DNA of 64,000 nt from Pythium myriotylum. Taxonomy: Eukaryota > Oomycota > Peronosporomycetes > Pythiales > Pythiaceae. The DNA is taken from NCBI GenBank assembly GCA_023091665.1, contig JALJCQ010000023.1:248001-312000 (forward strand), read 5' to 3'. Position numbers and translations under genes: made by a program. Below the pieces are notes generated by a model. The model saw only the letters and a list, made by a program, of their open reading frames with translations. It made no database searches and had not been told where the DNA came from. This document shows positions 34,515-45,592 of the stretch, one piece after another. Positions within the stretch are counted from its first letter, which is position 1; every line of letters begins with the position of its first letter.

Positions 34515-34702
34515 TGACAGCCCACGTCAGTCACAGAAGCATGCCGGGTCGAAGCAGATTGTTCGTTTGGGCTTGTGGCTTGTGCTAATGCTTTCGAGTC
34601 AATCTAAGATGAGATCGACTCGAAACGCCGTTTTCAAGATGGTATTAATATTCCCGGCGACGGTGTGATCGCCAGGCACCTTAGACCCGACAGCTTGCAA
34701 GT

Positions 34703-36031
34703 ATGAGTCGGGATGCCAAATCGATGGCGGCGATGCTCGTCCACAAACAAATCGAGTTCGGTCGTCAGCGCCATTGCGCGAGGTCGAGTGCATTTGCTTC
34801 AACGATCTTAGTAAGTGTCGGCGAGATGCAGGTATATGCCTCGCTGATCCCGCTTGACAAGCGTAGGACAGGTTCTTTATCGACAACTCGCTCGGCCACA
34901 AAGATCGTTTGATCGAGGCTACGAAGCGGCGCCAGGCCCGAGCTCGAGAGAAAGCGCTCGTCCACGTAGGCCTCGCTCGATCTTCCTCTCGGAAATTTTT
35001 CCTGACGGTGTTTATCAAAGGAACACGAACTCACGCGGCTTCAACAAGACCATGAGCGGCGGCGCAAACTACGGGAGCTCAGGGGCATGCGTGAGACGTC
35101 GCGGATGACTCGCAAACTTCAGCACGTTGCAGCGGCGTATATTCAACACGTCTTTCGCTGCTTTCGCCAGCGGCAGCGACAAAGAAATTATGCATCGCGC
35201 ACGATTGCGACGTGTATGTTCAAATGGTGGGTGAATAGATGCAAGGTGAAGAATTGTGCATCGCTGCACATACAGCGTTGGTGGCGTCGCTGCATAGCGG
35301 TCTCAAGGGTGCTCGTGCTTCGCACTGTTGTCGCGTCGCTTGTTGAGGAGCGGCGACGCCACCGACATCACTGCATCCAATGCATTCAACGCTGCTTCCT
35401 TTGCTGGCGACACCGAAGGCGTCGCTGGGGTGCTGCTACGATCCAGCGTACCTGGCGTCGACATTGGCTCCGCATGAGACTGCTTCAAAGAGCAGAGGAG
35501 TTTCGGCTCCAGCAGATGCGACTTCATCAGGACGCAGCGGCTCGCGTTCTGCAGCAGACATTGGGACAGGCAGTTGTGCGACGGCGGCTTCTACGCTCTT
35601 CTGCGCTAGCCTGCTTCAGTGAACTGAGAGAGTGGCGATCCCGATGGCGCGCGAATCGGCTTGAGTCCCAACAAGTCAACGAGTCCCTGAGGCGGGCCCT
35701 CTCGGACGCTTCGGCTGGCGGACGTCGCCTCCACGTGCAAGAGTCCCAACTTCGATCCGCCATGCAAGATCTAGCGATAGTAATACGGCAGAGCTACGCG
35801 AAAGCTGGGGAGGAGCGAGAGCGGCTTCGGCGCTTCCACGCCTGGGCCGAGCTGCGCAGGACCAAAGAAGACGGGCTCCTGCGCGAGCAGCTCGGCGAGT
35901 GGGAGGCCCGCAAGCGCTTCGAGATCCGTTTGGAGCTGGAGCACGAGCTCGAGCTGGAGCGCCGTGCGTCGCTGAAAGCACGGCGCTCGTCGCCGTCCCC
36001 AGCCATCGATGGGCGTGTTGAAGTGGACTGA
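34703..36031 (+). CDS. IQ-motif protein, probable calmodulin binding
   Basis: Three exons (34703-34810, 34867-34965, 35021-36031; introns 56 and 55 nt, donor GTAAGT for the first) encode 405 aa. Several IQ-like motifs are present: AAAYIQHVFRCFRQRQRQR, SLHIQRWWRRCIAV, CIQCIQRCFLCWRHRRRR and AATIQRTWRRHWLRMR, each IQ(x)3-RG-like helix rich in Arg and Trp. The C-terminal ~150 residues are a charged single helix or coiled coil. Such proteins bind calmodulin or centrin and often sit on flagella or the cytoskeleton; this one is not assigned to a named family. Confidence 0.8.
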
Positions 36032-36104
36032 GGGAATGCCATTGGATGCAAACCGTAAAAATTATGGTCCAATCGGGCGATCGAACAACCCCGAACTTTG
36101 ACCC

Positions 36105-38157
36105 ATGGCGCGTGACGAGCTCGTGGAGCTGCTCGCGCGCGTGCGGCGCAGCGATTCCCTCGACCAGCTGAGTGCGCTGCTGCCGGCAATCCACCAAGGT
36201 ACAGTACTCGCTGACCCGCATCTCTGTCCTGCCAAATCTTTGTCATCGCGGTGTCCACAGAGCTCATCGAGATCCAGCGCAAGCGATCCCATTTCCTGGA
36301 GGACACATGCTCCGTGGTCCTCAAGCAAAGCTTCCCGTCGCAGCGCAAATGGAGCGAGTCCAGCGAGAGCGACAGCGACCCAGACGAAGTCGAAGGAGGA
36401 CTCACTACGAAAGCCCGAACGGCCATCGAAATATGCATAACCTTTGCGGAGCCGCTAGTCTTGGGCCTCCCCAAACGCGCGGCCAGCGAAGACAGGGAGG
36501 TCACACGTGAGGTGAGTACATCTTATTGACTTGCTACCCATAATACTACCTCACCCTCGAGCTTTAGCGCGCTGTGCTCGTCGCTTTCGCGCTGTCAATT
36601 CTAGGTCGACCAGAACTGACACTTGGTGACGACGACGACAAGAGTCGACAGAGTATCAGTTGCAAGCTCGCGGGTCTCGTGCTGCGCAGTGGAATCGACT
36701 TTCACACAATTATGTGGACCCTTCGTTTCCGCGAAGAGCTGGGTGTGTTTCGCGAGATGATGATACCGGGACGAACAGGTTCGGAAACAGAGGAAGGTGA
36801 TAGCAGTGATGATGATAGCGGATGCGAGGGCGAGGATGACATGTGGATCGCTCGCATGGTCGCTTCATCGTCGGGAGTCGTTGCTCCGCTACGATATTTC
36901 CTTAATACGTCCGGCCAAGAGTATGCGTTTGCGTCATGGTCGGCTATCGGAATCGTTCGACTGGCAGGACTTGTCGCTGTGGCTACTTCTCTACTGCCGT
37001 TCAAACCATCTGCACTATCCTTTGTATCTCCCCAGTCAAATCTATTTGTCATGGGCGCGGCAGCACAGGCTCTTTTGCAGGGACAAGGCGTTCAGGTTGG
37101 TCTCTGACGGCAAGCATGTAGCTCAGCTCAGCTTATCTCGCTCCTTCAGGTGAAACGTACAGGGCTCATGATACTCAACAGTGCGCTCGAAAGATGCTCG
37201 CCTGGAGAAATTGCTATCCCTGATCCACGAAAAAGGGCCTCCGAAGGTACCGCGCTTTCGTTTGCTGAAACCTCGTCAGGTGCGCATCACTTTGTATCGA
37301 GGGGATCTACAGTCGATAACACCGGACATCACGTGTCCAGGCTCTCGTGAGTGCAACTGGATTGTACCTCTGGTGGAATTAACATCGAATGCAATGGTTT
37401 CAACACCGAATGCAAGCGACCGCGCATTGGGATTGGGTGTCTTTCGTCAACTCCTTCAGGTTGTGGAGATTGGTAATAGGTAGGATGAGATATCATCCTA
37501 TCGAATATCCGGACAGTAAGCTAACCCTGAGTGTGGCAACGAAGATTCTGGCTCATTCGCCATCTTGTCCTCCGATGCCCGTACGGTAATGTCGCAGCTA
37601 TTCTTATTGATCAGCTCAGAAGTGACACTTTTCGAGTTTGGTCTGCACCAAATGGAAAACTCACGTCAACTCGTAAGTGATTTCCAATGCAACGTGCCTC
37701 ACGCAAATCTGTCAATGATGGTCAACTCGGTGACAGCCTACATCTCCAGGCATATCACCGCATTGATTCTCGATCTCCTGAAGGTTCTTGTCGACCGCGA
37801 TTTGAAACTTCACGCCGACTTCTTAGCTAGTGTTGCCAGTCTGATACGATTCATAGTTATCCGAGACGAAGTGGGGTTTTCGCTTTTTTCGACATCGTTT
37901 GAGACTAAGACTCACTCTGTGCTCTTTTTGCCCAGATCAATCTCGTTGGTTTGCGGGACGAGGAAGTTGTTGTGTCGGTCAAAGACTCACTGCAGCGTCT
38001 ACAAAGCCGCCTCCATTCAACTGTTGGAGAGACACACACAGCCCCTCCCTCCGCCTATTTCTCGTCGAGTATTCACCACCGCCTCCACGATGGCGACGCA
38101 CGCTTCGTTCTTGTCGAGGCCGCGCTTGATTCAACCCTCGCATTATTGCGAGGCTAG
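36105..38157 (+). CDS. Glomulin/ALF4-like protein
   Basis: Eight exons (36105-36198, 36261-36511, 36568-37095, 37150-37246, 37341-37472, 37532-37672, 37737-37870, 37936-38157) give 532 aa in one frame; human glomulin has 594. The call rests on an all-helical repeat layout and on segments in the right order: KRTGLMILNSALER, RFWLIRHLVLRCPYGNVAA with ILIDQLRSD, and ASLIRFIVIRDE. Glomulin binds the RING protein RBX1 and restrains cullin-RING ligases. The acidic run GDSSDDDSGCEGEDD in the middle is a local insertion. The 94-nt intron at 37247-37340 is the least certain join. The stop overlaps that of the convergent gene at 38154. Confidence 0.6.
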
Positions 38158-39558
38158 AATGGAATGTTGATGCTGCAAAGTGCATCATCCGACCCGTCGG
38201 AACTATACGTGGGTTTTCGAAGTAATGGAGGGATAGAATTTCGTGCTGCTGGGTTGCTCTGCTTTCTGTCTGGGCATAACCGTCCCACGTCGATGTGATC
38301 GATGTGTTTTTCAGGCAGTGATGAAAGTATTTTCTCAAGAACAAGAATGAGCTGATCATGAAGACGGATATTCTGCAAGTGTCGAATGCCCTGCAAACGT
38401 AATTCTGCACTAAGTATCGTTGCCTGCGAGAGCTTAACCTTGCTAGGCTTCAATACCTTCATATGCCGAGCGCACTTGACGCCAAGCCTTTCTAATTGAC
38501 TGCTGCTCTCGCTCGCCAGCAAAGAAGCAACTTCGACTCGTTTGTGAATAATTACCTTCACTTGATTTTCATCTCCTACATGTTGGGCCATCACTATTTC
38601 GGTCAAAAATTGGTCATAGTTGTCCCGAGAAATGAGCGGAGGATGTTTCTGATTTGAGGGAGAGTTTGGGCTTTGGTTGGTATCACAAAGCAGGAAGAAA
38701 GCTTTGAACAGTACATTCTTTGCAGGCATCTCTGACTCTCGAATTGGAAGTTCGAGCACGTCTCGCTCAATAGCATCAGCAATCTTCCTCGAATCGTTTG
38801 GTCTGTCATAATTTGGGTTGAGATGAGATGAGTTCTCACCTGGCGTAGACGTTGATGCTCCACCTCTCTTCTCGCGCTTACTGCGTTCGATGAATGACTC
38901 GAATTGGGCACTAACCCGAATTTGCCGTTGAAGGTTTCTATCGCTCCGATGGACTGACTGGAGGTGAAGTACTTCGATCACGTCATAAATAGACATAACC
39001 AATGGTCTAGGTAGGCCCCATGACACCACCTCGTCCACACCTCTGGCGTTGTGGAGGAGGTCAAATCCAGAGAAACAGTGCTTCTTTTTGAGAACTAGTA
39101 TGTACGGTCGAAGAGCTTCATGAACCACCTGCTCGCGTCGAATCTAAGAAGAGCCACATGTGACAGTTGATATCGTAACCCGAGTCATTGGCGTAGAATA
39201 TCCTCCAAACCTTTTCGAGCGACGATGAAGCGTGCTGATACGATAACCAAGGATCGGTCGTAGCGTCCTGCTTAAACACGAAACTTCCGTTCTGCTTAGA
39301 ATGTATCACTCCTTGTTTGACATCAGGGTCGAAGCATTTCATTCCGGCTACAAGAAGAAGGTGATCGATCGCGCCATTAAGTCCTCCGGGAATATTATCG
39401 ATCATGTTGTCCGACAAGAAGTTCGTTTGGAAGTTTGCTTGGGGCTTGCGTCGAAGTTGTTTCATCTTCGTGCGTCTTTGAGGCTGATTTAGAACTCCAC
39501 ATTTTTGAGCTCCGTCCTCTCGACGAACGATGCGTTCAGGCTTCCAGGAATTCGTCAT
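38154..39558 (-). CDS. Conserved protein, function unknown
   Basis: Exons 39558-39211 and 39143-38154 (67-nt intron, phase 0, joining SSSLEK to IRREQVVHEALRP) encode 445 aa. The protein is mainly helical with a low-complexity stretch (GGASTSTPGENSSHLNPN). A segment around VLFKAFFLLCDTNQ could be a degenerate EF-hand, but the calcium ligands are not convincing. No family recognised. Its stop codon (complement of 38154-38156) overlaps the stop of the glomulin-like gene. Upstream lies the IQ/Cys-rich gene on the same strand, 130 nt away. Confidence 0.7.
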
Positions 39559-39688
39559 TAATGGAACTCGCTGCTTTAATTTCCTAAGAACGACCTCGGG
39601 ATCATCTACACGTTTGCCTTGTGCGACAAGGCCACGCCTACATAAGCAAATGTAAATTTTTAAACTGGTGACTAACTCAGTTCGAACC

Positions 39689-41463
39689 TTACATTACTGT
39701 CACAACTTCAGAGACGCCAAAACCTTCGTACATCCCTAGACGAATGATATGCGCGGGTAAGTCGCTCGGGAATAGGCCTGACTGTACTTCGCCACGACTG
39801 TCTTTCAAATCTTGAGCCATCGGTGAATTTATAACAGCATTGGCAAGTGTGAATCCTTCTGCTGTGTTTGGACCAACACTGAATGCACTGATCACACGCT
39901 TTGCGCCTTTCACAATTGGACTACTCAGTGCGGAGGCAGTTAACCAGTCATGCATTATCCTGTCTTCATAATCTCGCTTATCACGGACGAACTCAGCCAC
40001 AAAAATTTTAGCATTTTCTTGTTCGTCTTGCTCTCTATGTACGTAGCGGCGGAAGGAAGCGTCAACCTCAAAAAGCAGACGCCACAGATCCCCGTGAATT
40101 ACAAAGCGGTCGTAGAGCTCACGGACAGGTTTAGATAGCAAAGAACGATACCGTATCCGGTGGAAATTCAATCGCTCACGTAATCCTCGCCAGTGTCGCT
40201 GGATGGTAATCACTGCCACAAGCGCTCTTCGTTCATCGTGCGTTGTTGCTTCTCTTTGACGTTGTCGCCACTTCCAAAGAGTCATTCGCTTTACAATTTT
40301 TGAAGCAATCACACATAGTTTTGTCACGGCTTGTACTCTTTGAGCTTGGGTTTTTGCAAACTCTTCAACGGCAGCTTGCTCAATCCGGACACGCTTGACG
40401 AGACAAAGTGTGCGAAAGAAACGCCGCAGTTGGGTGCATGCAATACGCCTTTGCCTTTCTCGCTTTAGCTCACGCAAAAAAGGGAGTACTCGTTTACATC
40501 TTTTCATTCGGAACGCGGATTGGATAGTTACGCTCGCAGCCCATTCTACGTCTTCCCGGAAGACAGACCAAACTCGCTTCCAAAGTCGCGCTCTCTGATA
40601 GCACCGTATCGTTGATTGGAGTTTCTTGGCAGCGACCTCACTCACGTACACCTCGACCAGCTATAACACGGTTAGGTTACTTCAAATCCTCATAGCCTTT
40701 GAGTTCGATCTACCTCTAAATTGCGCTGCTCTTTAGTGATAGTGTCGTTGGCAGCCTGCAAACGATTGCGCAACTCTGGTAGGAGAGTCGTCGCTGGAAC
40801 GAGCTGCTTCGAGTGTGAGTCGAAAACATCAGAGTCGACATGAGTTCTATCAGGGGTCACTCGGTGTCTGTGTATGCCCTCTGGATGGATCCTGTGAGTA
40901 ATCTTAGCGGAAGATGGCGTTCTTCTCGAAGAGTTTCAACTGAGAAACGGTACCTGCTTTCCTCCACCCTTAACAATACCTCCTCCGCCTTGAGCAAATC
41001 TCGGTTGTACTTCCTGCGCAGTCTCTTTTGCTGTTCGACCACGACTGCGCTCTGGACACGCAAAGCGAAGAGGCCCAGTCGCAGCTGCCGCATATGTGTG
41101 TAGAAAGCAGACTTGCTCGTCTCGCTGCAATCCAAACGTGAGAACGGAGAGGCGATGGATCGGTAACTTCGGCACGACCCACTCCCAATCAGGTCTTCGC
41201 ATCCGCAACACACATCCGGGCGCGATCTCGAGTCGGTCCACGAGCTGCTCGGCGACGAACTCATCGTGGCGGAGGCACTTTCGCTCGGGGCGTCGCTTGC
41301 GCTGCACGGCCTTGGCGTTCAGCAGGCAGTTGGTGCACTCTCCGCAGGCGAACGCGAGCCACGGCTCTCGCCGACCCATCTCGCACGTGCACGGGCGGCC
41401 GCGGTGGCACCCGCACGGGCGCATGTTGCCGCGCGCTGCTTCGGCCATCCTCGCCAACTTCAT
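39689..41463 (-). CDS. Cys-rich N-terminus + IQ-motif protein
   Basis: Four exons (41463-41183, 41124-40954, 40891-40714, 40660-39689; introns 53-62 nt) encode 533 aa. The first ~50 residues hold a Cys/His cluster (RPCGCHRGRPCTCE and FACGECTNCLLNAK) that could bind zinc. A coiled-coil section follows (SAVVVEQQKRLRRKYNRDLL). The C-terminal half has IQ-like motifs: KKLQSTIRCYQRARLWKR, SVTIQSAFRMKRCKRV and AVITIQRHWRGLRERL. Calmodulin or centrin binding is likely; the protein family is not recognised. An in-frame ATG six codons downstream is an alternative start. Divergent from the histidine phosphatase gene, 180 nt apart. Confidence 0.75.
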
Positions 41464-41643
41464 CGCTCAACAAGTAACGACTGCTTCGCTAAACGTTCGC
41501 GAGGACCTTCGAGAACCCATATATGCCTCTGGAATTGGATACCACTTCAGAAAGGTCGGAACAAAGGTTGAAGAGAAAGCGAATGAAGAACCCACGTCGA
41601 CACCACCTCATCACTTGTTGTAAACGTGAAAAATACGCGAAAG

Positions 41644-42684
41644 ATGTGGTGGAGGGAGATGCGAGGCGTCGCCGCGGGAGTCTCCGGCGCCGCGATCGAG
41701 GCGCTCGAGAACGTCTGGCGCAAGCTGCTGCTCTTCTCGATCGGAGTGCTGCACCTGCTCTTCTCCAGTGACAAGCGCTGGCTCACGGCGCCCGCCGGGA
41801 ACGCGTCGGTCTCGGCCGCGACCCCGGTGTCGCCACGGATGGGCAGCAACCCGCTGGCGTACGGCAGCGACGTCGTCAAGACTCGCACGAAGCGCGTGCT
41901 CTTCGTCCGACACGCTGAGTCGGAGTGGAACGTTATCTTCAATCGCGGCATCTGGTGGCTCGCCATCGTGCGCTTCTTCCGAGCGGTCGTGCGCGAGTGG
42001 CTCATGCTCCCGTCATACGATTCGATCTTTATCGACTCCCCACTCAGTCGTCGAGGCGTGCGCCAAGCGAAGGATCTTTTCCTTGAAGTCGCTGACAAGT
42101 CCGGTTCGAGCGAGTTCACTGACTCTCCTCCGGATCATTTGCTCAGATACCTCGGCTGCCCCATCCCCAATAGCATCGTTGCGACGTCGAACCTGCGACG
42201 TGCCATCGATACAGCCCGGATCGGGTCCGCTGCACGACTTGAGCTCCCGGGCGAGCAGATCCACGTGCTATCGTGTTTACAGGAAGTCGGCCGCAACATC
42301 GACACACTTGCGATCAGTCAGGCGTACAGAAGTCCACCACAGGCACTATCACATGTCCTTCAAGGCGAGAAACACAGCGACGAGCTGTTTAATGTGTCAG
42401 AAAGTCACGGCAACAAGGCTATCTTGGGCAGCGCACGCTCAAGGCTGCTTGCATTTGCGGCGTGGGCATTCCATCAAGAGAGGCACGACGTCTTGGTCGT
42501 GTATGGCCACTCGCTGTGGTTTCGAGCTTTTTGTCAAGAATTTTTTCCAGCCAATGTCAATCACATCGCAAAGAGCGAAAAGCTCGCCAACTGTGGAGTG
42601 GTGTCGTTTGAGCTCGAGGAACGGCGCGCAAACGGTCGCACACAGTACGTCATCCCTCCGGCCACCTTTCAGTATGTACGGTGA
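41644..42684 (+). CDS. Histidine phosphatase (phosphoglycerate mutase-like)
   Basis: Intronless, 346 aa. The catalytic RHG motif appears as VLFVRHAESEWN with the phospho-accepting His; ATSNLRRAIDTARIG gives the second Arg, and VVYGHSLWFRAF the distal catalytic His. A hydrophobic stretch near the N-terminus (KLLLFSIGVLHLLF) may anchor it to a membrane. A long insert (WWLAIVRFFRAVVREW) after the first motif is unlike glycolytic mutases, so this is more likely a phosphatase acting on a protein or small molecule. The ATG at 41644 is the first in frame. Confidence 0.88.
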   Translation: MWWREMRGVAAGVSGAAIEALENVWRKLLLFSIGVLHLLFSSDKRWLTAPAGNASVSAATPVSPRMGSNPLAYGSDVVKTRTKRVLFVRHAESEWNVIFNRGIWWLAIVRFFRAVVREWLMLPSYDSIFIDSPLSRRGVRQAKDLFLEVADKSGSSEFTDSPPDHLLRYLGCPIPNSIVATSNLRRAIDTARIGSAARLELPGEQIHVLSCLQEVGRNIDTLAISQAYRSPPQALSHVLQGEKHSDELFNVSESHGNKAILGSARSRLLAFAAWAFHQERHDVLVVYGHSLWFRAFCQEFFPANVNHIAKSEKLANCGVVSFELEERRANGRTQYVIPPATFQYVR

Positions 42685-42773
42685 CTGAAGTGCAGCTTTT
42701 ACTTCTTTTCTCTCGAGAAACGCGCAATGCAGAACACTACCATACGATCTCGAGTCTCCCTTTATTAGTTGCA

Positions 42774-45387
42774 CTAATGAAAAACTTCTATGTTTTTACC
42801 AACTTCCAACTCAATTCGCTGAGGCAAGCTGAACCAAAGGCCTCGGCGAACTATTTGCTCAACAAGGTCGCGGTCTTTTGACCTATCTCGTGGCGATTGC
42901 AATAGGCGCAATATCTCCTCCATCTCAGCAGACAACAGTTGCGGCTCAAGCTCGTCTAACACAACCATAGCCATACCAAAGATGACCCGCCATCCATCGA
43001 TGGCGAAAGCGTCCAGGATACGAATAACAACACTTGCGTCGAAAGTTTCACATGCCGAAAAAAATGTCAGGAACCATCGAGCGGTATAAGACGCAACTGG
43101 CACACCCTCCCGTTTGAAATGGTCGTGCAGTTGCGGTTTCTGGATTTCCAATAACTCTTCAAAACGGAGAAACAGAGGCCCGAGCACCACAAGGCCAGGC
43201 TCATAGAGGTTACGGTCATTCTCTGGCTCGCAGAGGCCTACAAACAGCCAGAAACAGTCCGCTTCGTCGGCCTCGCCGCAGCAAACCTCCATGAGAAGCC
43301 GCACAAGATAATTCATTCCTTGGCAGTAGCCCACTCGGGGGTTGTACATGACATAGGCCCGGAGGACGCGACGAATCGTTCCCTCTAACAAAGATCGATA
43401 ACTCTTCAACGCTTCAGCCGGTGTGGCATTCTTAGTCGCATAAATTGGCCGAGAGCACGTGCGTACAACATCCACATCAATCTCACGAAGCCATACGACC
43501 AGTTTTGCGGTGTCAGTGTCCTCCGAATCTTCGTCAAATGATTTCTGTAGAAGGCCATCAGCAATGCGCAACCCAAGTTTGACCAAAAGGCCTTCATATA
43601 TCTGCTTTCTCTGGGTGCGCGATTGTAAATGATGGGGCACCGCGGTTGAATTTGCGCTTTCCGGGTCATTTAATGCTGCCCACGGCTTCCCTCCGTACAG
43701 TATCGAAAGCCACACAGCGCTACGAGAAGGTCTTGTCAGTCCTCCCAACCGGATGCTGCGTTTCCAAGCTGCAGGGCATTGGCGTAGACATTGGTAAACG
43801 CGGCGACTAGTGGAGGAGAGTCGTCCGATAGTTGGTATACAGAGGAAGCCGCTTAGAGAGAACATTACAACATCCTGCACAACATATGAGATCCAAGCCT
43901 TCGAACCAAGCCATTTGCTAAGCACAAACCATTTGAAGCACCCAATCCAGAGAATATTGAGTGGGTTTCGTCATTTTCGGCTCCGGTGAAGTATCCATTG
44001 CCCACAGTCTTGCTTCAACCCCGGCCCATTCGTCTCCTGTGACGATCACGCGGCGATATAACTTTTGTGTCGGTATGTTGGGTGTGGACGGGCTCAGAAG
44101 AGGTGTTAGTCCAGTTCTAGATCCCTTATCCGATCCTTTGGGCGAGTTAAACTTATCATTGAAGGACTTTCGGATCACGGTGAATACGCTAGACTCATTT
44201 GCATTTCCCCCTCCTCCCCCGACACGGACACCATGTTGTCGAGGCTTAGTGCTGTCCTCATCGCTCTGGAGGGTCTCAAGTACGGGGTGGGACGCCAACG
44301 CTAGTAGCTGTGGTAGTGGAACGGCTGCCTGTTGCCTGTTGATGTCAATCCTGCTGGACGAGGTTCTACACCCTGAATGCGGAATCATCCCACCCTGTCC
44401 AAACTCCTCCAACGTTATAGATGTGAGCTGGTCTTCAGTGTTATGATTGTCGAGATCATCAGAGCTTCCGCTCACAGTTGGCGTTGTCTTGCTCTCTTGC
44501 ACAGACGAGCTACAAGTGTCGCGATCATCTTCAGGCACTTCGTCTTCTTGAAGAACGACTGTTTCGCAATGTCGTGTTCTGGTCGATATGGCTCCAGCAA
44601 CTGGCGACCGTGGCGATGGTCCCACGCCAATCACGATCTCGGCCTCAGTCTCGCTGAGGCGAGAAAAAAGTGAGTGATTTGTGTGGTAAAAGAACGTTGC
44701 AAGCTGCAGCCGCATTGTCGTGAATAGATCCACTTGCTGGTGTACAGCAGAAATGTCGGTTGCACTGTCGAGCGCCCCGCCAAGCTCCCGCTCGAGTTCA
44801 TCTAGCTGCCCTCGCAGCACTCCGACTTGAGTCTCCTTGGCAATGTTGTCACTCCATTTCTTGTGTTCCACCTTGTCCACATCGCGCTGGAGTTGACGCC
44901 ACTCGGCGATCTTTCCCTGTAGAGTTGCATGTCGCGCCAACTTCGACACCAGTGGGTCCAGGACGGTGAATTGTACAGCTTGTTCCATCAGATGAGCGCG
45001 CTCCCGTCGCATCTGCTTCATCGCAGATAGGTAGTCCACGCCAACGCGATAGCTTGCAGCATCGTAGCGGAAGGTTTGAGTGAAGACTTCAACGACGCTA
45101 CCCATTGCGCGACAGGCGTTGTTTAGTTGCGCAAGCATGTCGGTGAGTTGCAACTCTAGCTGTTGCAGTAGCGCATTGTGCTCTTCAAAACGGCCAATGC
45201 GATGAGTAAGGTCCGTCTTGACTTTGGGTGACACCGTTTGTCTGCGAATTGGCTCAGGTAAAGCGCTCATCCTTGGCGATGACACCGGGGTCGTCGGCGT
45301 GGCGTACTTGTTGATTTTCTTCCGGAAGTCCTGGAACAACCCACTTCCGCCACTTAAATTCACACTCACAGGTGATGGTGGTGCCAT
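42774..45387 (-). CDS. BAR-like + TBC domain RabGAP
   Basis: Exons 45387-43930 and 43874-42774 (55-nt intron, phase 0) encode 852 aa. Residues ~10-260 look like a BAR domain: FRKKINKYAT, RIGRFEEHNALLQQLELQL and long amphipathic helices through QQVDLFTTMRLQLATFFY. Residues ~260-480 are a Ser/Thr-rich, acidic linker. After a short F-box-like segment (LSGFLCIPTIGRLSSTSRRV) comes a TBC domain with intact IxxDxxR (IDVDVVRT, ~620) and YxQ (YCQGMN) motifs, so GAP activity toward a Rab is expected. The BAR part would sense or shape curved membrane. Without the splice the two halves look like separate ORFs overlapping by eight bases. Confidence 0.83.
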
Positions 45388-45592
45388 GGTTGCTTGAGTC
45401 CCAGAAGTGCAGGGTGCAATGTGAGCACATGGAATCAGTTGCGGGTGTGAGTGCTTTCAAGTCTATCAATAAGCCGAAGAAAGCCGAGATAGATATTTGA
45501 GGCTCACATCGCGAAACTGTCACCAGCATCTCCACAGTGCACACTTATCATGTGAGACCTCCGCGTTGGGAATCTTGACCAAAGATCAAGCC

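Noticed and set aside
37181..37483. 100-codon ORF as a separate gene or a frameshift in the glomulin-like gene
   Set aside because: Splicing at 37247-37340 and 37473-37531 restores a continuous family-like frame.
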